Below, in pieces: positions 11,155-22,499 of a stretch of 64,000 bases of DNA. Numbering within the stretch: position 1 is the stretch's first letter; every line of letters begins with the position of its first letter. The notes beneath the pieces are model-generated. The model worked only from the letters and a program-made list of their open reading frames with translations. It ran no database searches and was not told where the DNA came from. Location of the stretch: assembly GCA_000711775.1 (NCBI GenBank), contig ARYC01001305.1, positions 18,162-82,161 of the forward strand, in the 5' to 3' direction. This DNA comes from Oxytricha trifallax. Lineage: Eukaryota; Ciliophora; Spirotrichea; Sporadotrichida; Oxytrichidae. The position numbers and the translations under genes are program-made.

Positions 11155-13334
11155 TAGATTAGGAGACAAATGATTCAATAGAGCCTAAGGACTCTCAAAA
11201 ATCATAGAAGAAAAAGCTATTCAAAGAAAATAAGATTTTAATCATTAAATTGATTTTATTTGTAAAGCTCTAAAACGAGCAAGATCATAAACTATAAAAT
11301 ACTAACAAAATTTAGAATAATTTAGATCCTGCTAGACTTTTAATTATAATTATAAGTAGAATTTAATTAAATAAATATGAATTAGCTTTGAGCGACTTCT
11401 TTCTTATATATTTAAGCACTCTTGCTATATTTAAAATTAATAAAACACTATAAAATTATTAAAAAAAGAGAGAAATACTTCAAAATCTCAAAATTTAAAA
11501 TCTTGCCTCTTAAATCTTTCTTTAAATTTAGTAACAAAATTTCCTTAATAAGTAAGATATCTATATTCAATATTCTAGTTTATAAGTTTTCTTGTCCAAA
11601 ATAAAATTAATCAGGAATGAAAATGATAATATAAGTGAGTAATTCATTTATTTATATAAAACCCAAAATTTTGGCTTTAAATAATTTGAGTAACCTAGAT
11701 AATGATTAGGCTGGCAAGTTTAATAATGCAGTAGGGGTGATTCTTTAATAGTAATAATCTTAGAATCACTAGGTATCTATAAAAATAACCAAAGATACGC
11801 TATATTAATTGAGAATTTCTTAGTTACAAAGCAATGGTAGGTAAATATCAAAGTCTAAAAAAACATCTCATACTAGAGAATAAAATATGTTAGTTTGCTT
11901 TTTAAGAGTTTTTATGGTTAGTACTTTTAATTTAAAAAAACTCGAAATAATTTTTTAGATCTTATTGTATTACTAAGAATAAAAGTCTAACGGAAAATAA
12001 TATTCAAACTAAGAGATTTAACCAACATTAGTAATGACTAAGGAGTAGCTATACTAATACTAGACAAGTTAGTAAAGTCTATATCTAAAAATTCAGAACT
12101 AGACCTCATATCATATGGGAATATGTTTTTTAATTTAATATTTTTTATCTATATTTATATATATATTTCTCTTTTTATCTTTAACAATGAATACTAATGA
12201 AGTTTCTAATACTAATTTGAATTAATTTTAGGTTTAATTCTTCTAAAGTTTAAACATTATTACCTATAAATCATAAGTAATCTCAATCTATTACAATAAA
12301 ATAATTGAATTTCTAAAATTCTGAAAATAATTAAGGCTAGAACAAAAGAAATATTAATGAAAATTCTGTATATTAGAGCGACAAAAGTATAAAAATTTAT
12401 AAATTGCGATTTTAATACTTTAAAAACAGTTTGCGAGTTTAATAAAATTTTAAATTGATCAAACTTATTTAAAGTTTGAGTCATTAACCGAAGAACTAAT
12501 AATTACTAAAAGCATAATAAAACTGTCTCCATCCTCCGATATCGCCATAAATAAGTAACTAAAATAAAAAATAATCACTTAAAAATCAAGATCTTTTGGA
12601 AGACATCTCAAACGAAAGTTTTATAGAGGATGAGGAAATGAATTAAGTCCCAATGAAAAATGGAGGTTCTGAATTTTTCACCAAAATAAATGCGGCTCTT
12701 GGAAGTGGTGCTTCAATAAAGAAATTATTACAACCCTATTTATATTATTTCGAGAATTATTGCCTTTGAAAATAACATCTTCAGAATAAAAAAGGCAAAA
12801 AAGAAAAGTAAATCTTAAAGAATAATAATTGATAAAAATATAATGAATATTTTTGGTTTTGATATTGTGAACTAAGTTAATAGCAGCGTGTTTAAGGAAA
12901 ATAATATAAAAGCTAAGAACAACAATTAGGTAAATCTTTATATTTTATTAATTTTAAATGATTAAAAGTATTTATACTTTAAAGCATTTTAATTTTCTAA
13001 GAAGAGTAGTGTCAGTGACAAGATAGCAAAAATTAATAACTACCAAAATTAATTTTCAAATTTAAGGCCTTCAGATCCGTCTTTTATCATCAGAAATCAA
13101 GCTAGGAATTTATCTGATGATTTTAATTTACATATATTTGAATATATATTGTAATATTTAAAATAATTGAATGTTAATTTATTATGAGATTTTGCAAAGT
13201 CTGAAGAACTCAATTAGCTGCTGAAGTACCATTGCCCAAACGTTGAAGACTTTGAAGCATAAGTATATAAATAAAACATTGATATTAGTTTGGAAAATGT
13301 TAGTTTCTTCAATATGAAGAAAAGCACCAGCAAT
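11155..13334 (+). CDS. Gln/Asn-rich coding islands ending at the second TBE
   Basis: Several long TGA-free stretches: 11155-11365 (ETNDSIEPKDSQKSQKKKL), 11670-11905 (LSNLDNDQAGKFNNAVGVIL and a Q-rich run), 11940-12130, 12233-12767 (about 178 codons with NESFIEDEEMNQVP and INAALGSGASIKKLL), 12775-12940, 13005-13180 (RPSDPSFIIRNQARNLSDDF) and 13190-13334 (SEELNQLLKYHCPNVEDFEA). No domain is recognised and no convincing start ATG is seen, so this may be the C-terminal tail of the upstream kinase gene; that is inference. The last island runs in frame straight into the second TBE and resumes beyond it. Confidence 0.65.
13332..13334. other. Left AAT target duplication of second TBE
   Basis: AAT immediately before the C4A4 end; an identical AAT lies at 18370-18372. 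TBE insertions are known to duplicate a 3 bp ANT target. Confidence 0.85.
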
Positions 13335-13528
13335 AAAAACCCTAAAACCCCTTCATAGTTTGATTGAGTTTTTGATTGATATAAGTGAGCAATTAACGCA
13401 TGCTTTATTAGGGTTTTAATAAGGCTTATGTATGGGGATAGGGTTTAAATATATATAATTAAAGAGTATTTATGCGAAGTTTGGGGTCAGTTTATGACAG
13501 TGAGTATATAGATTATTATTTAAGTTGA

Positions 13529-14510
13529 GATATGGTGCGATAAATATAGTGATGAAATCAAACCTATTCTTGACTGCACATCAATTGCAAGATTGCTTCA
13601 CAAATCTCCTGCTACTGTTAGGTCTCATTGTCTTTTAGCATTAAATATAAAGAGACAGTAACTAAATTCTAAGCCTAAGAGACCATTAAAATTTAAGCAG
13701 TATCATATCGACTATCTTATTCATGATAAGACTCTGAAATACTGGGCCCATTTCTATCTAGCTTAAAGGGCTGTAAAGTTTCATCGCCAATTCCCTGAGC
13801 TTAATATCTCTGCTTAATTTATAGCTAAAATATATAAAAAGAATGGAATATATTAAAAGAAAGTTAATAGCATTAAGAGAGTGATTGACTTTAATGTTCC
13901 ATTTTATAAGAATAATGTAAATTACATATATGATTAAATGCAGAGTGCTTAAGGCATGGTATTAAGTTCATCCACGCTGATGAAGCTGTATTTAATTTCA
14001 ATACTTCTATATCAAAGTATTGGTACAAGAAGTACAGCAACATCGAAGTTTATGATTAAAAAATTAAGATTCAAACTCAAGCTATTCTTGAGGAATAAGT
14101 GAAGACAATGGCTAGAGACGTTTGTTATTTATCCTTGCTCAATTAAGACTGAACAGTGCATAAAGTTCTTACAATAGCTGAGAGATAAGTATGCTGAATA
14201 AGAAATTATTCTGTTTGTAGATAACTTATCAGTTCACAAAACAAAAGACTCAAGGAAAGAATATGAAAGAATAAACATAACACCTGTATTCAATGTTCCT
14301 TACAGTCCTCAATTCAATGGAATTGAGCTATATTGGGGTCAGCTAAAAGGCCATTAAAAGAAACTTCTACTCTATCATTTGATGCAAGACTTAAAGATAG
14401 AAAAAGGAGATTTTAAAAAGAGTGCTGCTAAGAGAGTCAGCGATGAGAAAGCTAAAGTATGCGCAAGAGAGGGGAGATTATGTGTTTATAATTAAGTTTT
14501 AGATTTAAAC
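13529..14510 (+). CDS. TBE DDE transposase (42 kDa type), second copy
   Basis: The long 5' part reads through DNA-binding-like sequence (ARLLHKSPATVRSHCLLAL). The catalytic core reads FIHADEAVFNFN (Asp codon 13979-13981), LFVDNLSVHKTKDS (Asp codon 14220-14222) and NVPYSPQFNGIELYW (Glu codon 14325-14327). Asp-to-Glu spacing is 34 residues, the DD34E pattern of Tc1/mariner enzymes. Compared with the first TBE there are frame changes near 13960 and between about 14090 and 14120, so the copy is probably not translatable as written. The 3' end after GQLKGHQKKL is unclear. Confidence 0.82.
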
Positions 14511-14554
14511 GAATGAATAACTTCACATTTTAAAGGAGCCTTTAAATAGATTTG

Positions 14555-15330
14555 GCTTCTTTTTTTATTCTTCTTCTTATGGTTTGCAGATCCCATGTTT
14601 CGTTTCTTAGAACCAGCTCTTGCATCTATGCTCATTTCATCTAGTTTCTATACATCTTTGAAGAGTCTTTTACTCAATTCATGTTTTTACTTGAGACTTT
14701 CTCTCTCTTTTCAATTTGCTTCGCTATTTCATCAAATATATAGCAGTGCCAGTATTTTCTATATAATTAGAAGTCTAAACTTACTTGAGATAAATGGGTG
14801 CTTCTACAATTCTTATAGCCACATGTCGCTGATTAATTCCCTGCTCTTCTTTTTCTTCAGGAGAGATGCTATTGCATTTCTTGTGATATTCTTAAATTAC
14901 TTTATTTAAGTATTCAGGTTTCAATGTTCCAAGAACACCAAAGAAGAAGTTTCTCACTGGTAACTTATAGGAGAGCTTTATTTTTGAAGGAAGGTAGAGA
15001 GCAACATCTGGATCATTCATAGCATCATCATAAACATTTGTCATTGAGATTTCTGGGTAGTTAGGAATCTCTATCATCTTAATTTCATTTGTCTTAAAAG
15101 CTGTTTTATTTTCGCTAAGTAGTGCTTTTAAGAATGAGATTATTTTGTTCCATCCTGAGTTGGAAAGAATAATCCAACTCAGATTAATAATTTAGTTTAG
15201 AGTAGAAGCTTACCTTGCTAAATAAAGTATCTATATAGGTCTTTTTTACTTCGAAATTTTCTAATTAATTCTTGAGATTATATTCACTCATTGCATCATT
15301 CATAGACTCCAACTTGCTTCCAATTTTTAT
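14555..15330 (-). CDS. TBE central ORF (22 kDa type), second copy
   Basis: Contains MIEIPNYPEISMTNVYDDAM (from 15077) and NFFFGVLGTLKPEYLNKVI, matching the plus-strand ORF of the first TBE. A downstream part reads KCNSISPEEKEEQGINQRHV and stops at a TGA. Upstream (about 15100-15330) it continues as SKLESMNDAMSEYNLKNQLE. The two pieces need at least one frame change to join. Function unknown. Confidence 0.7.
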
Positions 15331-15389
15331 AATTGTTTATGAAATTTAAAATTATGGATATCCATTCTAAGCTTACTAAAATCTTAGTA

Positions 15390-16323
15390 ATAAATAATAA
15401 TAATAATAATAATAATAATTTGATCACATTGAGGTCTCAGGGGACCCCCGATCTTAGATATATGATAATATATAAGGGTCAAGCCCTTTTTACTTTAAGT
15501 GTTCTGGTCTCCTGAAAACTTTCTTAGTTTTAATCTGGATATCCAGTCTTTCCTTTCTTCTCCACCTTGATACTCCTTTCCAAAATTTGTTATTTGTCAC
15601 TTTTTCTTTGTGCCAGTTTAGCATAAATATGTTGCATCTTCTTCTTTTTGAACTTTATGAGGCCATCCATTTCAATGCTTTTGGTTTGGTTTTTAACATT
15701 GATAATTACTCAATGTGAGGGAATATTTTGTTACTGAGCTATTGTGGTCGATATCTTTTTGCGTCTACATAGAGTATAATCATGGTATTTTAAGAAGTAG
15801 ATTTTCTTATGTTTAGATTAACTTAAGTAAAATTGGAAGTATGAAAGTTTTTAAAGTCTTCCTTTTCTTCTGAGTTGAGTTCGTTCCAGTATTTATTCTT
15901 AGTTCTTGCATAGTACCACTTTAATTGTTGGTTAACTTATAATGTAAGATTTTTCAAGATTCTATCATCCATTTAATAGTCAGTTTAACTGAGTAATTTG
16001 AATTAAAAAAGTCATTAAAGTTTATGATTACTTATGTGAATGTGTTTAACTTTATTAAAATTGTTCTTCAACTTCTAGTTAAACTAATCAGATGAAAGTA
16101 TACTGGTCAGACCTTTTTGATGAGATGCGTTGTCGATAGACACCAATTTAGGTTTAGGTTTAACTTTAGGTTTTAATGGCGTGTCAATAAGAACAGATTC
16201 ATCATCTTCCATTTCCACATCTTCTGGGACTATGGGGTTTTGTTGAAGCTTTAAGGGTTTTCTGGAGATGGAATTCTGTGATTAATCTATCTCAGTCCTT
16301 TACTAATAAATAGGGATATCCAT
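15390..16323 (-). CDS. Extra coding sequence of the long TBE, probably N-terminal part of the central ORF
   Basis: The ATG at 16323 opens MDIPIYQQRTEIDQSQNSIS, continues through a Pro/Lys-rich stretch (PLKPKVKPKPKLVSI) to a TGA near 16016. It is followed in shifted frames by YYARTKNKYWNELNSEEKED and MDGLIKFKKKKMQHIYAKLA. It has the same orientation as the 22 kDa-type ORF and abuts it, so it may be its N-terminal extension, or a separate gene found only in this TBE subfamily. Nothing equivalent is seen in the first TBE, where a foldback occupies the region. A (AAT)n run lies at 15390-15418. Confidence 0.5.
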
Positions 16324-16770
16324 TGGACTTCAACCTTAAACAGTGATGTGGAGAAAGATGGCAGAACTTGTCCTAGTTTCAGAGTTTGACTTTCATTTAT
16401 AACAATATTTATCCAATAATTTGCTCCTAATAATAATTAATTTAATTAGGGGATCGCCTAATTTAACTAAAACTGAATTAGGTGGTTAAATTAAAGTTCA
16501 AAACCGTATTAGGTGGTACATTCAAAATATTCATATTTAAAACTTTCACTCCTAATATTGCAAGAACATCTTTAGGTACACCAGATAACGTCACAAAACA
16601 TATTTGGGGGCGTTTAATGAATAAAATGGGTGAATTTGTGTATTTATTATCTTAAAACAGATGTCTCTTTCATTTTTATTAGACCAAGCAACATCTGTGC
16701 AACTCTGCTTAAACCCAAATATAAAAGCAAAATTTAAACAGCTTGTATAATTATTAATAGTATTTATTAA

Positions 16771-18230
16771 ATGAGCGGCAACTTAATAAGAAAAGCAGCA
16801 CTGCTTAGCATTAGTCAGCAAAAACTTTCATTAATAAATTCAATGAAAGTTGAGTCATGCGATGCCTCTACCCAGTTTGAACCTGAAATTCATTTAACTT
16901 AAGTCTAAAACTTTGAATAGCAATTCAATTGCTTAATAGAAATGCAAAGTTAATAAATTTAATGCCAAGAACCAATACAAATGGTTGAAGAGGAGGAAGA
17001 GAAGAGAAGAAAGAAAAAAAAAGTCTGAGCAATAATGCTAACAGTGTGAAAGATTCTTCACATATAAATTTGCTCTCAAGCGACATATTTTAGATCAGCA
17101 TTAGAACAAGCTCAAGCTCTATCTTAAGCATGATAAGTTAGATGTAAAATATTTCTGCAATAAACAATATAATCATTCAAGGGATCTTAAATTTTATTTA
17201 GAAAAAAATAATGGCATAAAGTTTAAGATAATAGATCCTAAGACTGGAGAGAACTTCCTTTAAAAAGAAAGCCTAGAGACCCCTTAGAGTCTTTCGAGTA
17301 ACTTGTTAAGAAAGAGAACAACTCTTGAAAGAATAGGAAATCTCCATACCTAAGAGAGAGTTAAAATTACTCTAATGATAGAAACATTGAATATCCCAAT
17401 ATTTAATGTAATTGATCTTAAAGATTGCATGGAAAGTTATCTCATTTTTGACGATAAGTTCTAGGAAAAAGTTATATCAGATAAGCAATTCACATACAAA
17501 ATTTTTCCATTCAACTACTTCAAATACGATGACAAGTTTTAGATGGAATTCGTAAATAAATATTAAGCTTTAACAAAGGCTAAAACCAGATAGTTCAGGT
17601 TGGTTATAAAGCTTGATGCAATATTGTTCGATCAAGACCACGTTGCTTTTCGGATACCCTTATACTAAATATCATTAAGAGACTACATTTAAGATTGAAG
17701 AATCGCTATATAACTGCCTCTTATCCTAACAAATGTTTACTAGGGAATCTAGGAACTTTATATATTAGGCTATGTACATCGAGATTTGTAGTAAGATAAT
17801 GTAATGCTTGATTTTTTCCCTCTCAGAGTGATCATTATAGATTTTAATAGATCATAATGAGTAGAGGCTTCTGGGCTTAGAAATTTTCTTGCAATTCCTG
17901 AATAGAAAGAGAAGACTGGAGCGACGGCGATATTAAGAGGGATTTTTGGGCTCTAGCAGCAATAATAGCAGAATACAATATTCCAAGAATTGAATACTAC
18001 AGTTGTAAAAGAGAGAAAGATACAAAGCAAAGTGTACAGTATTATCTATACCAAAATAAGATAAAAGGCAAAATGAGAGAAATGATTGAACAAATTGTTA
18101 TTAAGCCACACTAAAGAACAGAGCACTCATATAGACTTAAATAATAAGCTGGATAGGAGAAATTAAGTTTAGAAGATTGGCCCATGATGCCAAGGTACTA
18201 TTTGAGTGAATATTTAAAATAGAACTATTA
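16771..18230 (+). CDS. TBE zinc-finger and kinase-like protein (57 kDa type), second copy
   Basis: The ATG at 16771 opens MSGNLIRKAALLSISQQ. After an acidic/basic run, an A9 homopolymer near 17012-17023 shifts the frame. Then comes CQQCERFFTYKFALKRHILD (C2H2 finger) and a second half-finger (YFCNKQYNHSRDL). The kinase-like region reads VIKLDAILFDQDHVAFRIPL, then GYVHRDLQQDNVML and IIIDFNRS. The catalytic-loop Lys is replaced by Gln and DFG by DFN, so normal phosphotransfer is doubtful. The third TBE shares the VAFRLPL segment and DFN. The C-terminal end is not clear. Confidence 0.8.
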
Positions 18231-18369
18231 TAATTCTACCACATTTCTATTACATTTAAACCCTAACCCCATAATAAACCCTATTAAAACCCTAATAAAG
18301 CATTTGTTAATTGCTCAATTATATTAATGAATAACTGAATCTAGCTACTGAAGGGGTTTTGGGGTTTTG

Positions 18370-18537
18370 AATACTAAAAATAACTAAAAGTACACCCCAT
18401 CTCCAGTCAAATTCAATTATAGTTAATATTTATTTAAATTTATATAGATAATTTATGATGGCTAATCATATAAATGTCAAATCTAAGGACCTCAACAAAG
18501 ATGTATGATGTAGATTAAAAAAATAATAATAACTTGA
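18370..18537 (+). CDS. Continuation of the coding island split by the second TBE
   Basis: It begins with the second AAT copy. Reading on from STSN before the transposon, the frame continues NTKNNQKYTPSPVKFNYS without a stop to a TGA at 18535-18537. An alternative end uses a small IES and MANHINVKSKDLNKDV with a TGA at about 18508. 18540-18950 holds no gene that I can see. Confidence 0.6.
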
Positions 18538-18954
18538 AATATAGTAAAATTTATAAATAATTTAAAGGAAGTTATGTAATATTATTCACTAACTGAAAAT
18601 CAAATTATTTTGTTATAAATTTCTTAAATTTAGTTATCATTATATATAAATATTTTCTTGACCAAAGAAGAAAATAATAGCATCGACCTTTTAAAAAATA
18701 AACTAATTTATAATTTTATCTTGTTTTAGAATATAAAAGAAGCAAAACTTTATTTTAAAAGAGTTATTTTTAGGCAAATAAGTTCTTAACCAATTAAAGA
18801 GTAATCTATAATAAATTAAACATATAAATGAAGATATGTGAATCAATTTTTATTAGTTGCTGCATTTTTTGTTTCAATATTTACAGATAGTTTCAGTCAT
18901 TGTCATGATTTCATAGTCAAATTACAAAATTTAGTCTCACAATTCTTCTCAATC

Positions 18955-21074
18955 CTATTATATATATATACATTGTTGAGGTAGTCAGAGATAGTAGATC
19001 CAAATGCAAGTTAGTATTTAGTCAGAGTTTAACCAAATAAAAGATGACTCTTTCGCTTGCATATCGAAAACAACTTTCTGACTTCTTTATCTTGAGAGGA
19101 GAGAATTCTCTCTCAAAATAAACTGCCTTTTCTTTCAATATGCTCATCTAGATTAAAAGCGAATTTCCTCAGTGTCACTTTCACTACTCTAATCTAGAAG
19201 CTGGTGTTGTTGTTGATGATCTTAGTGCTATTAAAGCTGCATTAAATCTTGATTTCATCTTCAGATATTTGGCCTTCCTAATCTCAATCTTAGTAGCCAA
19301 ATAACCCTTCTACTAATTCACCATTCATCAAATTCTAAAATTGGACAGGTAAGTATAGTCAAGTAATTACATTTAAGCAAAGTGTAAGTTCTACAATTGA
19401 TTTATCTTGTGCTTGCAACTTTTCATCTTTTGATTAAACTTCTTACTCAAGCTCTGTTACTCTATTCATCAGCTATTTAAAGATAATTATTAATAATTTT
19501 TGAAATTTATTTAATTTAAGAATATGACATTAAAATTAATCACCCAATTAATCAATTAGTTTAAAATAAATAAGTACCTTATCGTTTTCTTCGGCAGTTT
19601 CTCTGAGAGCTTTTTAGAGTATTTGTGCATAATTCCAGTCAGAAGCACTCATTGTCTCTTTCAAAGTTTATTCGATTTGTGCTACTTGTAAGGGGTTAGT
19701 CACTTAACCTAGAAGTTAAGCATTTGAGAAATTGCTAATATTTTGCTAGCTGAAAGATGTGATACCCCACCCAGAAGTCCTTATGTCATCTTACTAACTA
19801 GATTGAGAGTGTCTCTTGGAAGTTCTTTAGTTAGACTAGTCAAACATATGCAGGTTTTTCTAATTTTATAGCTCAGGTTTTGAGGCTGAGTTTTGCATTG
19901 AAAAAGGATTTGTGAATCCACTTATAGTTGATTGATTCAAATTTGCTCATGTTGAGTTCAAATGTGCTTCCACTGAAATTATACTGCCATTCAAAGTCTG
20001 TTAGTTTAAACTCTAAGGAGCTAACTTCTTAATTGCACTTTAATTAAGATCAAATAAGTCTTAATGCTATTGCAAATGTTGCATCTCATCTGAAGGTGGT
20101 GCAGAGGACTGAAGTTGCAATTCTATTTGAAAGTTTTTATTAGCAATTTGGAGGTACTCATCAAATGTTTTTTATATTTAATATTATAATCCAAAAGTAA
20201 GATTTCTCCTTTCATTTAGATTTTTGTTTTATTAGTATTTTTATATATACATAATATGATGAAATTAATAATCAATCACATATTTAAATTTTTAATTGAT
20301 TGATAATTAATTTATAATCCTTAATCCCTTACCTTGAAATCATTAATTATAGAGCTAGTGCTATCAATAACTTGAGCTTAGCCCTAATCCTTTTGTTGAA
20401 AGTCTGACTTAAAGTAGTTTACTTAGAATTCATGGTATTTGGATTCTTAAAGTCTCTTCTCTTCTCTGAGCTGGCTGAGCAAACAAATTATTTTCATCGT
20501 CAGAAGGGTTGCTTATCCTATTCTAAATTTATTTGCTCAAATTTTTCATTCCAAACAAGGGATTTTGGTTAGAGTGACTCTTGGAAATTACAATTGATAT
20601 ATATTCAAATTTATATTTACATAAATTAAACTTATGAATTAAATTGATTCAGAATGGTAGCCTGTCTAACTGTTGAAAAGTGGAACATCAGCTGGTCTTG
20701 CAAACTATCACTTTGATAGCAAAGAAGAGTGATTTTTATTGTTTTTAGTAGACATTACTGACTATTTTCCGGCAGAGTTTTGCAATACATTGAGTTTCTA
20801 ATCAACCTGTATTGTTAAAAGATGGAATAATACTTACGAATTGTCTCTGGAATGGAGACTTCGAATTAGAATTAGATACTATAGCGTTTCTAGAGCTAAT
20901 ATTAGCATATATAAATTCATATTTTTATAATTGTATGTAATTTTTTATTAAAAATGAGCCAGATCTTCTAGTCTTTGAAAGATTGTTCTAGGTTCTTGTA
21001 GTTCTGCTTCTCATAGGTGAAGTAATTGATTCTTTGAATTCGGCATTAATGGCTGCTTAAGATTAGCTGTTCAT
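18955..21074 (-). CDS. Gln-rich coiled-coil protein
   Basis: The ATG at 21074 opens MNSQSQAAINAEFKESITSP. Further islands read NLSKQIQNRISNPSDDENN (around 20500), FQIELQLQSSAPPSDEMQHL (around 20100) and a long stretch 19560-19920 ending SASDWNYAQILQKALRETAE. Then comes a heptad-like segment MNRVTELEQEVQSKDEKLQA (around 19440) and a Q-rich end (QLQQHQDHQQQHQLL). A 31 bp intron (GTAAGTATTATT..AACAATACAG) is visible around 20806-20836. One in-frame TGA lies near 20707. No enzyme domain; probably structural. Stops and IES edges are approximate. Confidence 0.62.
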
Positions 21075-21389
21075 TTTCTTAATATAAATTTATATTTTTG
21101 TATTACAAATTTCAAATTGAAATTTAAGCGAGCCACTTTTTTATAATGAAAAAATAAAAATAGATTCATAAAATATATAGAGAGAAATAAACTTTCGTGA
21201 AAATTTGAATAAACAAATTAAAAACAGTTTCTATCGATTTAAGAAATAAATCTGCCAAAGTAAATTGCTTTGATATATTGTAAATATAATATGTTCAATT
21301 TCATAGGAAATATTCGGGTAATGGGACTATATAAAAAATAAACCTCTATTAATTATGAGAAACTTTTTTATTATGATATCTAAAGCTTA

Positions 21390-22279
21390 CAAACCAAATG
21401 CAACATAAAACCCAATCATAGCTCCTGCTATAGTATCACCAAAGAAGTGACAATGATGAGAAACTCTTGCGAATGAAACTAATGCTACGAATTTTATAAT
21501 GAAATAGTCCCCACCTAATCTCATAAATAAGTGTAAAAATGATATTTTATGAAGAAAGCGAATAGAGCAGCTTGAGCGACATCTCCACTCGGCATACTGC
21601 AATTAGTTTCTTTTGATCTTAAATCTATCATGCGCTTGGATTGGATTGGTATTATAGGGCGAGGCCTTTTGAAATATCTTTTTGTAATAGTTGTAAGAAT
21701 AAGTACACATACGACCTAAGCTGAGTAGTAAAAGAGTAAAATTAAATTCTAATATGAACTATAGTATTAGTTTTTTAAATATAAAGACACTTAACATAAA
21801 GTATTAAGCCATCAATTAGTAAGAACTCATATTAACCTCCACATCTTCACTAAATCCGGTCTCAGCACTCTAAGTCCCTGAAATTATAATGTTAGGTTTT
21901 GGTAGTAAGTATCCAGCTAAGTAAATTAGGCATACAACAGCAACTGGATGAAAAGCTAATGAAAACGGAAGGACTAGCATTTCCAAGAGTTAAGGCTTTA
22001 TTACACAATCATGTATGAAGGCGCTAAGTACTCTGTCTACTATATCAAACTTAGAAAGCAAAGTAAAAACAATATTTATATTATTTATTTTCCAATTTTA
22101 AAGAGTTTAATTAGAGGAACTAAATTTTGATTATAGTTTTAAATAGTAAATCAATATGACTATTTTAAAGTGTCAGTCTTTTAATGGGTCAATTTAGTGT
22201 CGACCTGATCAACTGTAGTATTCTGATATTGTTCGGTTGATGAGCTGTTGCTATCTTTAGAAGGCTGCTTCGTTGTCAT
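21390..22279 (-). CDS. PAP2-family membrane phosphatase
   Basis: Phosphatidate phosphatase-like enzyme of the PAP2 superfamily, an integral membrane protein acting on lipid or isoprenoid phosphates. The ATG at 22279 opens MTTKQPSKDSNSSSTEQY. Next comes a hydrophobic region with HPVAVVCLIYLAGYLLPKPN (around 21960). The three phosphatase motifs follow in order: KRYFKRPRP (around 21665-21690), SMPSGDVAQAALFAFF (around 21555-21600, with Asp where His is common), and SFARVSHHCHFFGDTIAG (around 21420-21475), holding the catalytic His and Asp. Motifs 2 and 3 join only after deleting the 53 bp IES at 21491-21550. At least two more IESs are implied near 21700-21850 and 22080-22160. The frame stays open past TAA at the 3' end, so the true stop is not located. 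Confidence 0.8.
21491..21550. other. IES with 7 bp pointer in the PAP2 gene
   Basis: ATTTTAT occurs at 21491-21497 and 21544-21550. Removing the 53 bp between, with one copy, joins ALFAFFIK to FVALVSFARVSHH in frame and removes a TGA. This is a textbook MDS/IES junction. Confidence 0.85.
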
Positions 22280-22499
22280 TTCTTAAATAAGATATTACTT
22301 AGTTAATAAGTTTTAAAATTTCTAATCATAAATTGAAAATGAAAGTGTTTACAATCCTCTTCTATTATGATAAATGATCAATAAAAGTAAATAGTGTGTG
22401 TTTTTTATTCGATCGATTAATTAAATAGCTTATATATTCATAGTTTATTCTAAATGTTATAATCATTTAATAATCTTGGTTAGTAAATATATCCTTTAT

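Larger units (their letters stand above)
13335..18369. mobile_element. TBE: TBE transposon, complete copy (second), long form
   Basis: The left end AAAAACCCTAAAACCCC and right end GGGGTTTTGGGGTTTTG are 17-base telomere-like termini, flanked by AAT on both sides. Gene order is the mirror image of the first copy: transposase on plus, central ORF on minus, zinc-finger/kinase protein on plus. At 5035 bp it is about 0.9 kb longer than the usual element; the extra DNA lies in 15390-16330 and carries additional minus-strand coding sequence. It interrupts a coding island, and removing it with one AAT restores the reading frame. Confidence 0.93.

Noticed and set aside
15390..15418. CRISPR-like or minisatellite array
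   Set aside because: It is a simple (AAT)n run within a TBE. No spaced direct-repeat array is present in the window.
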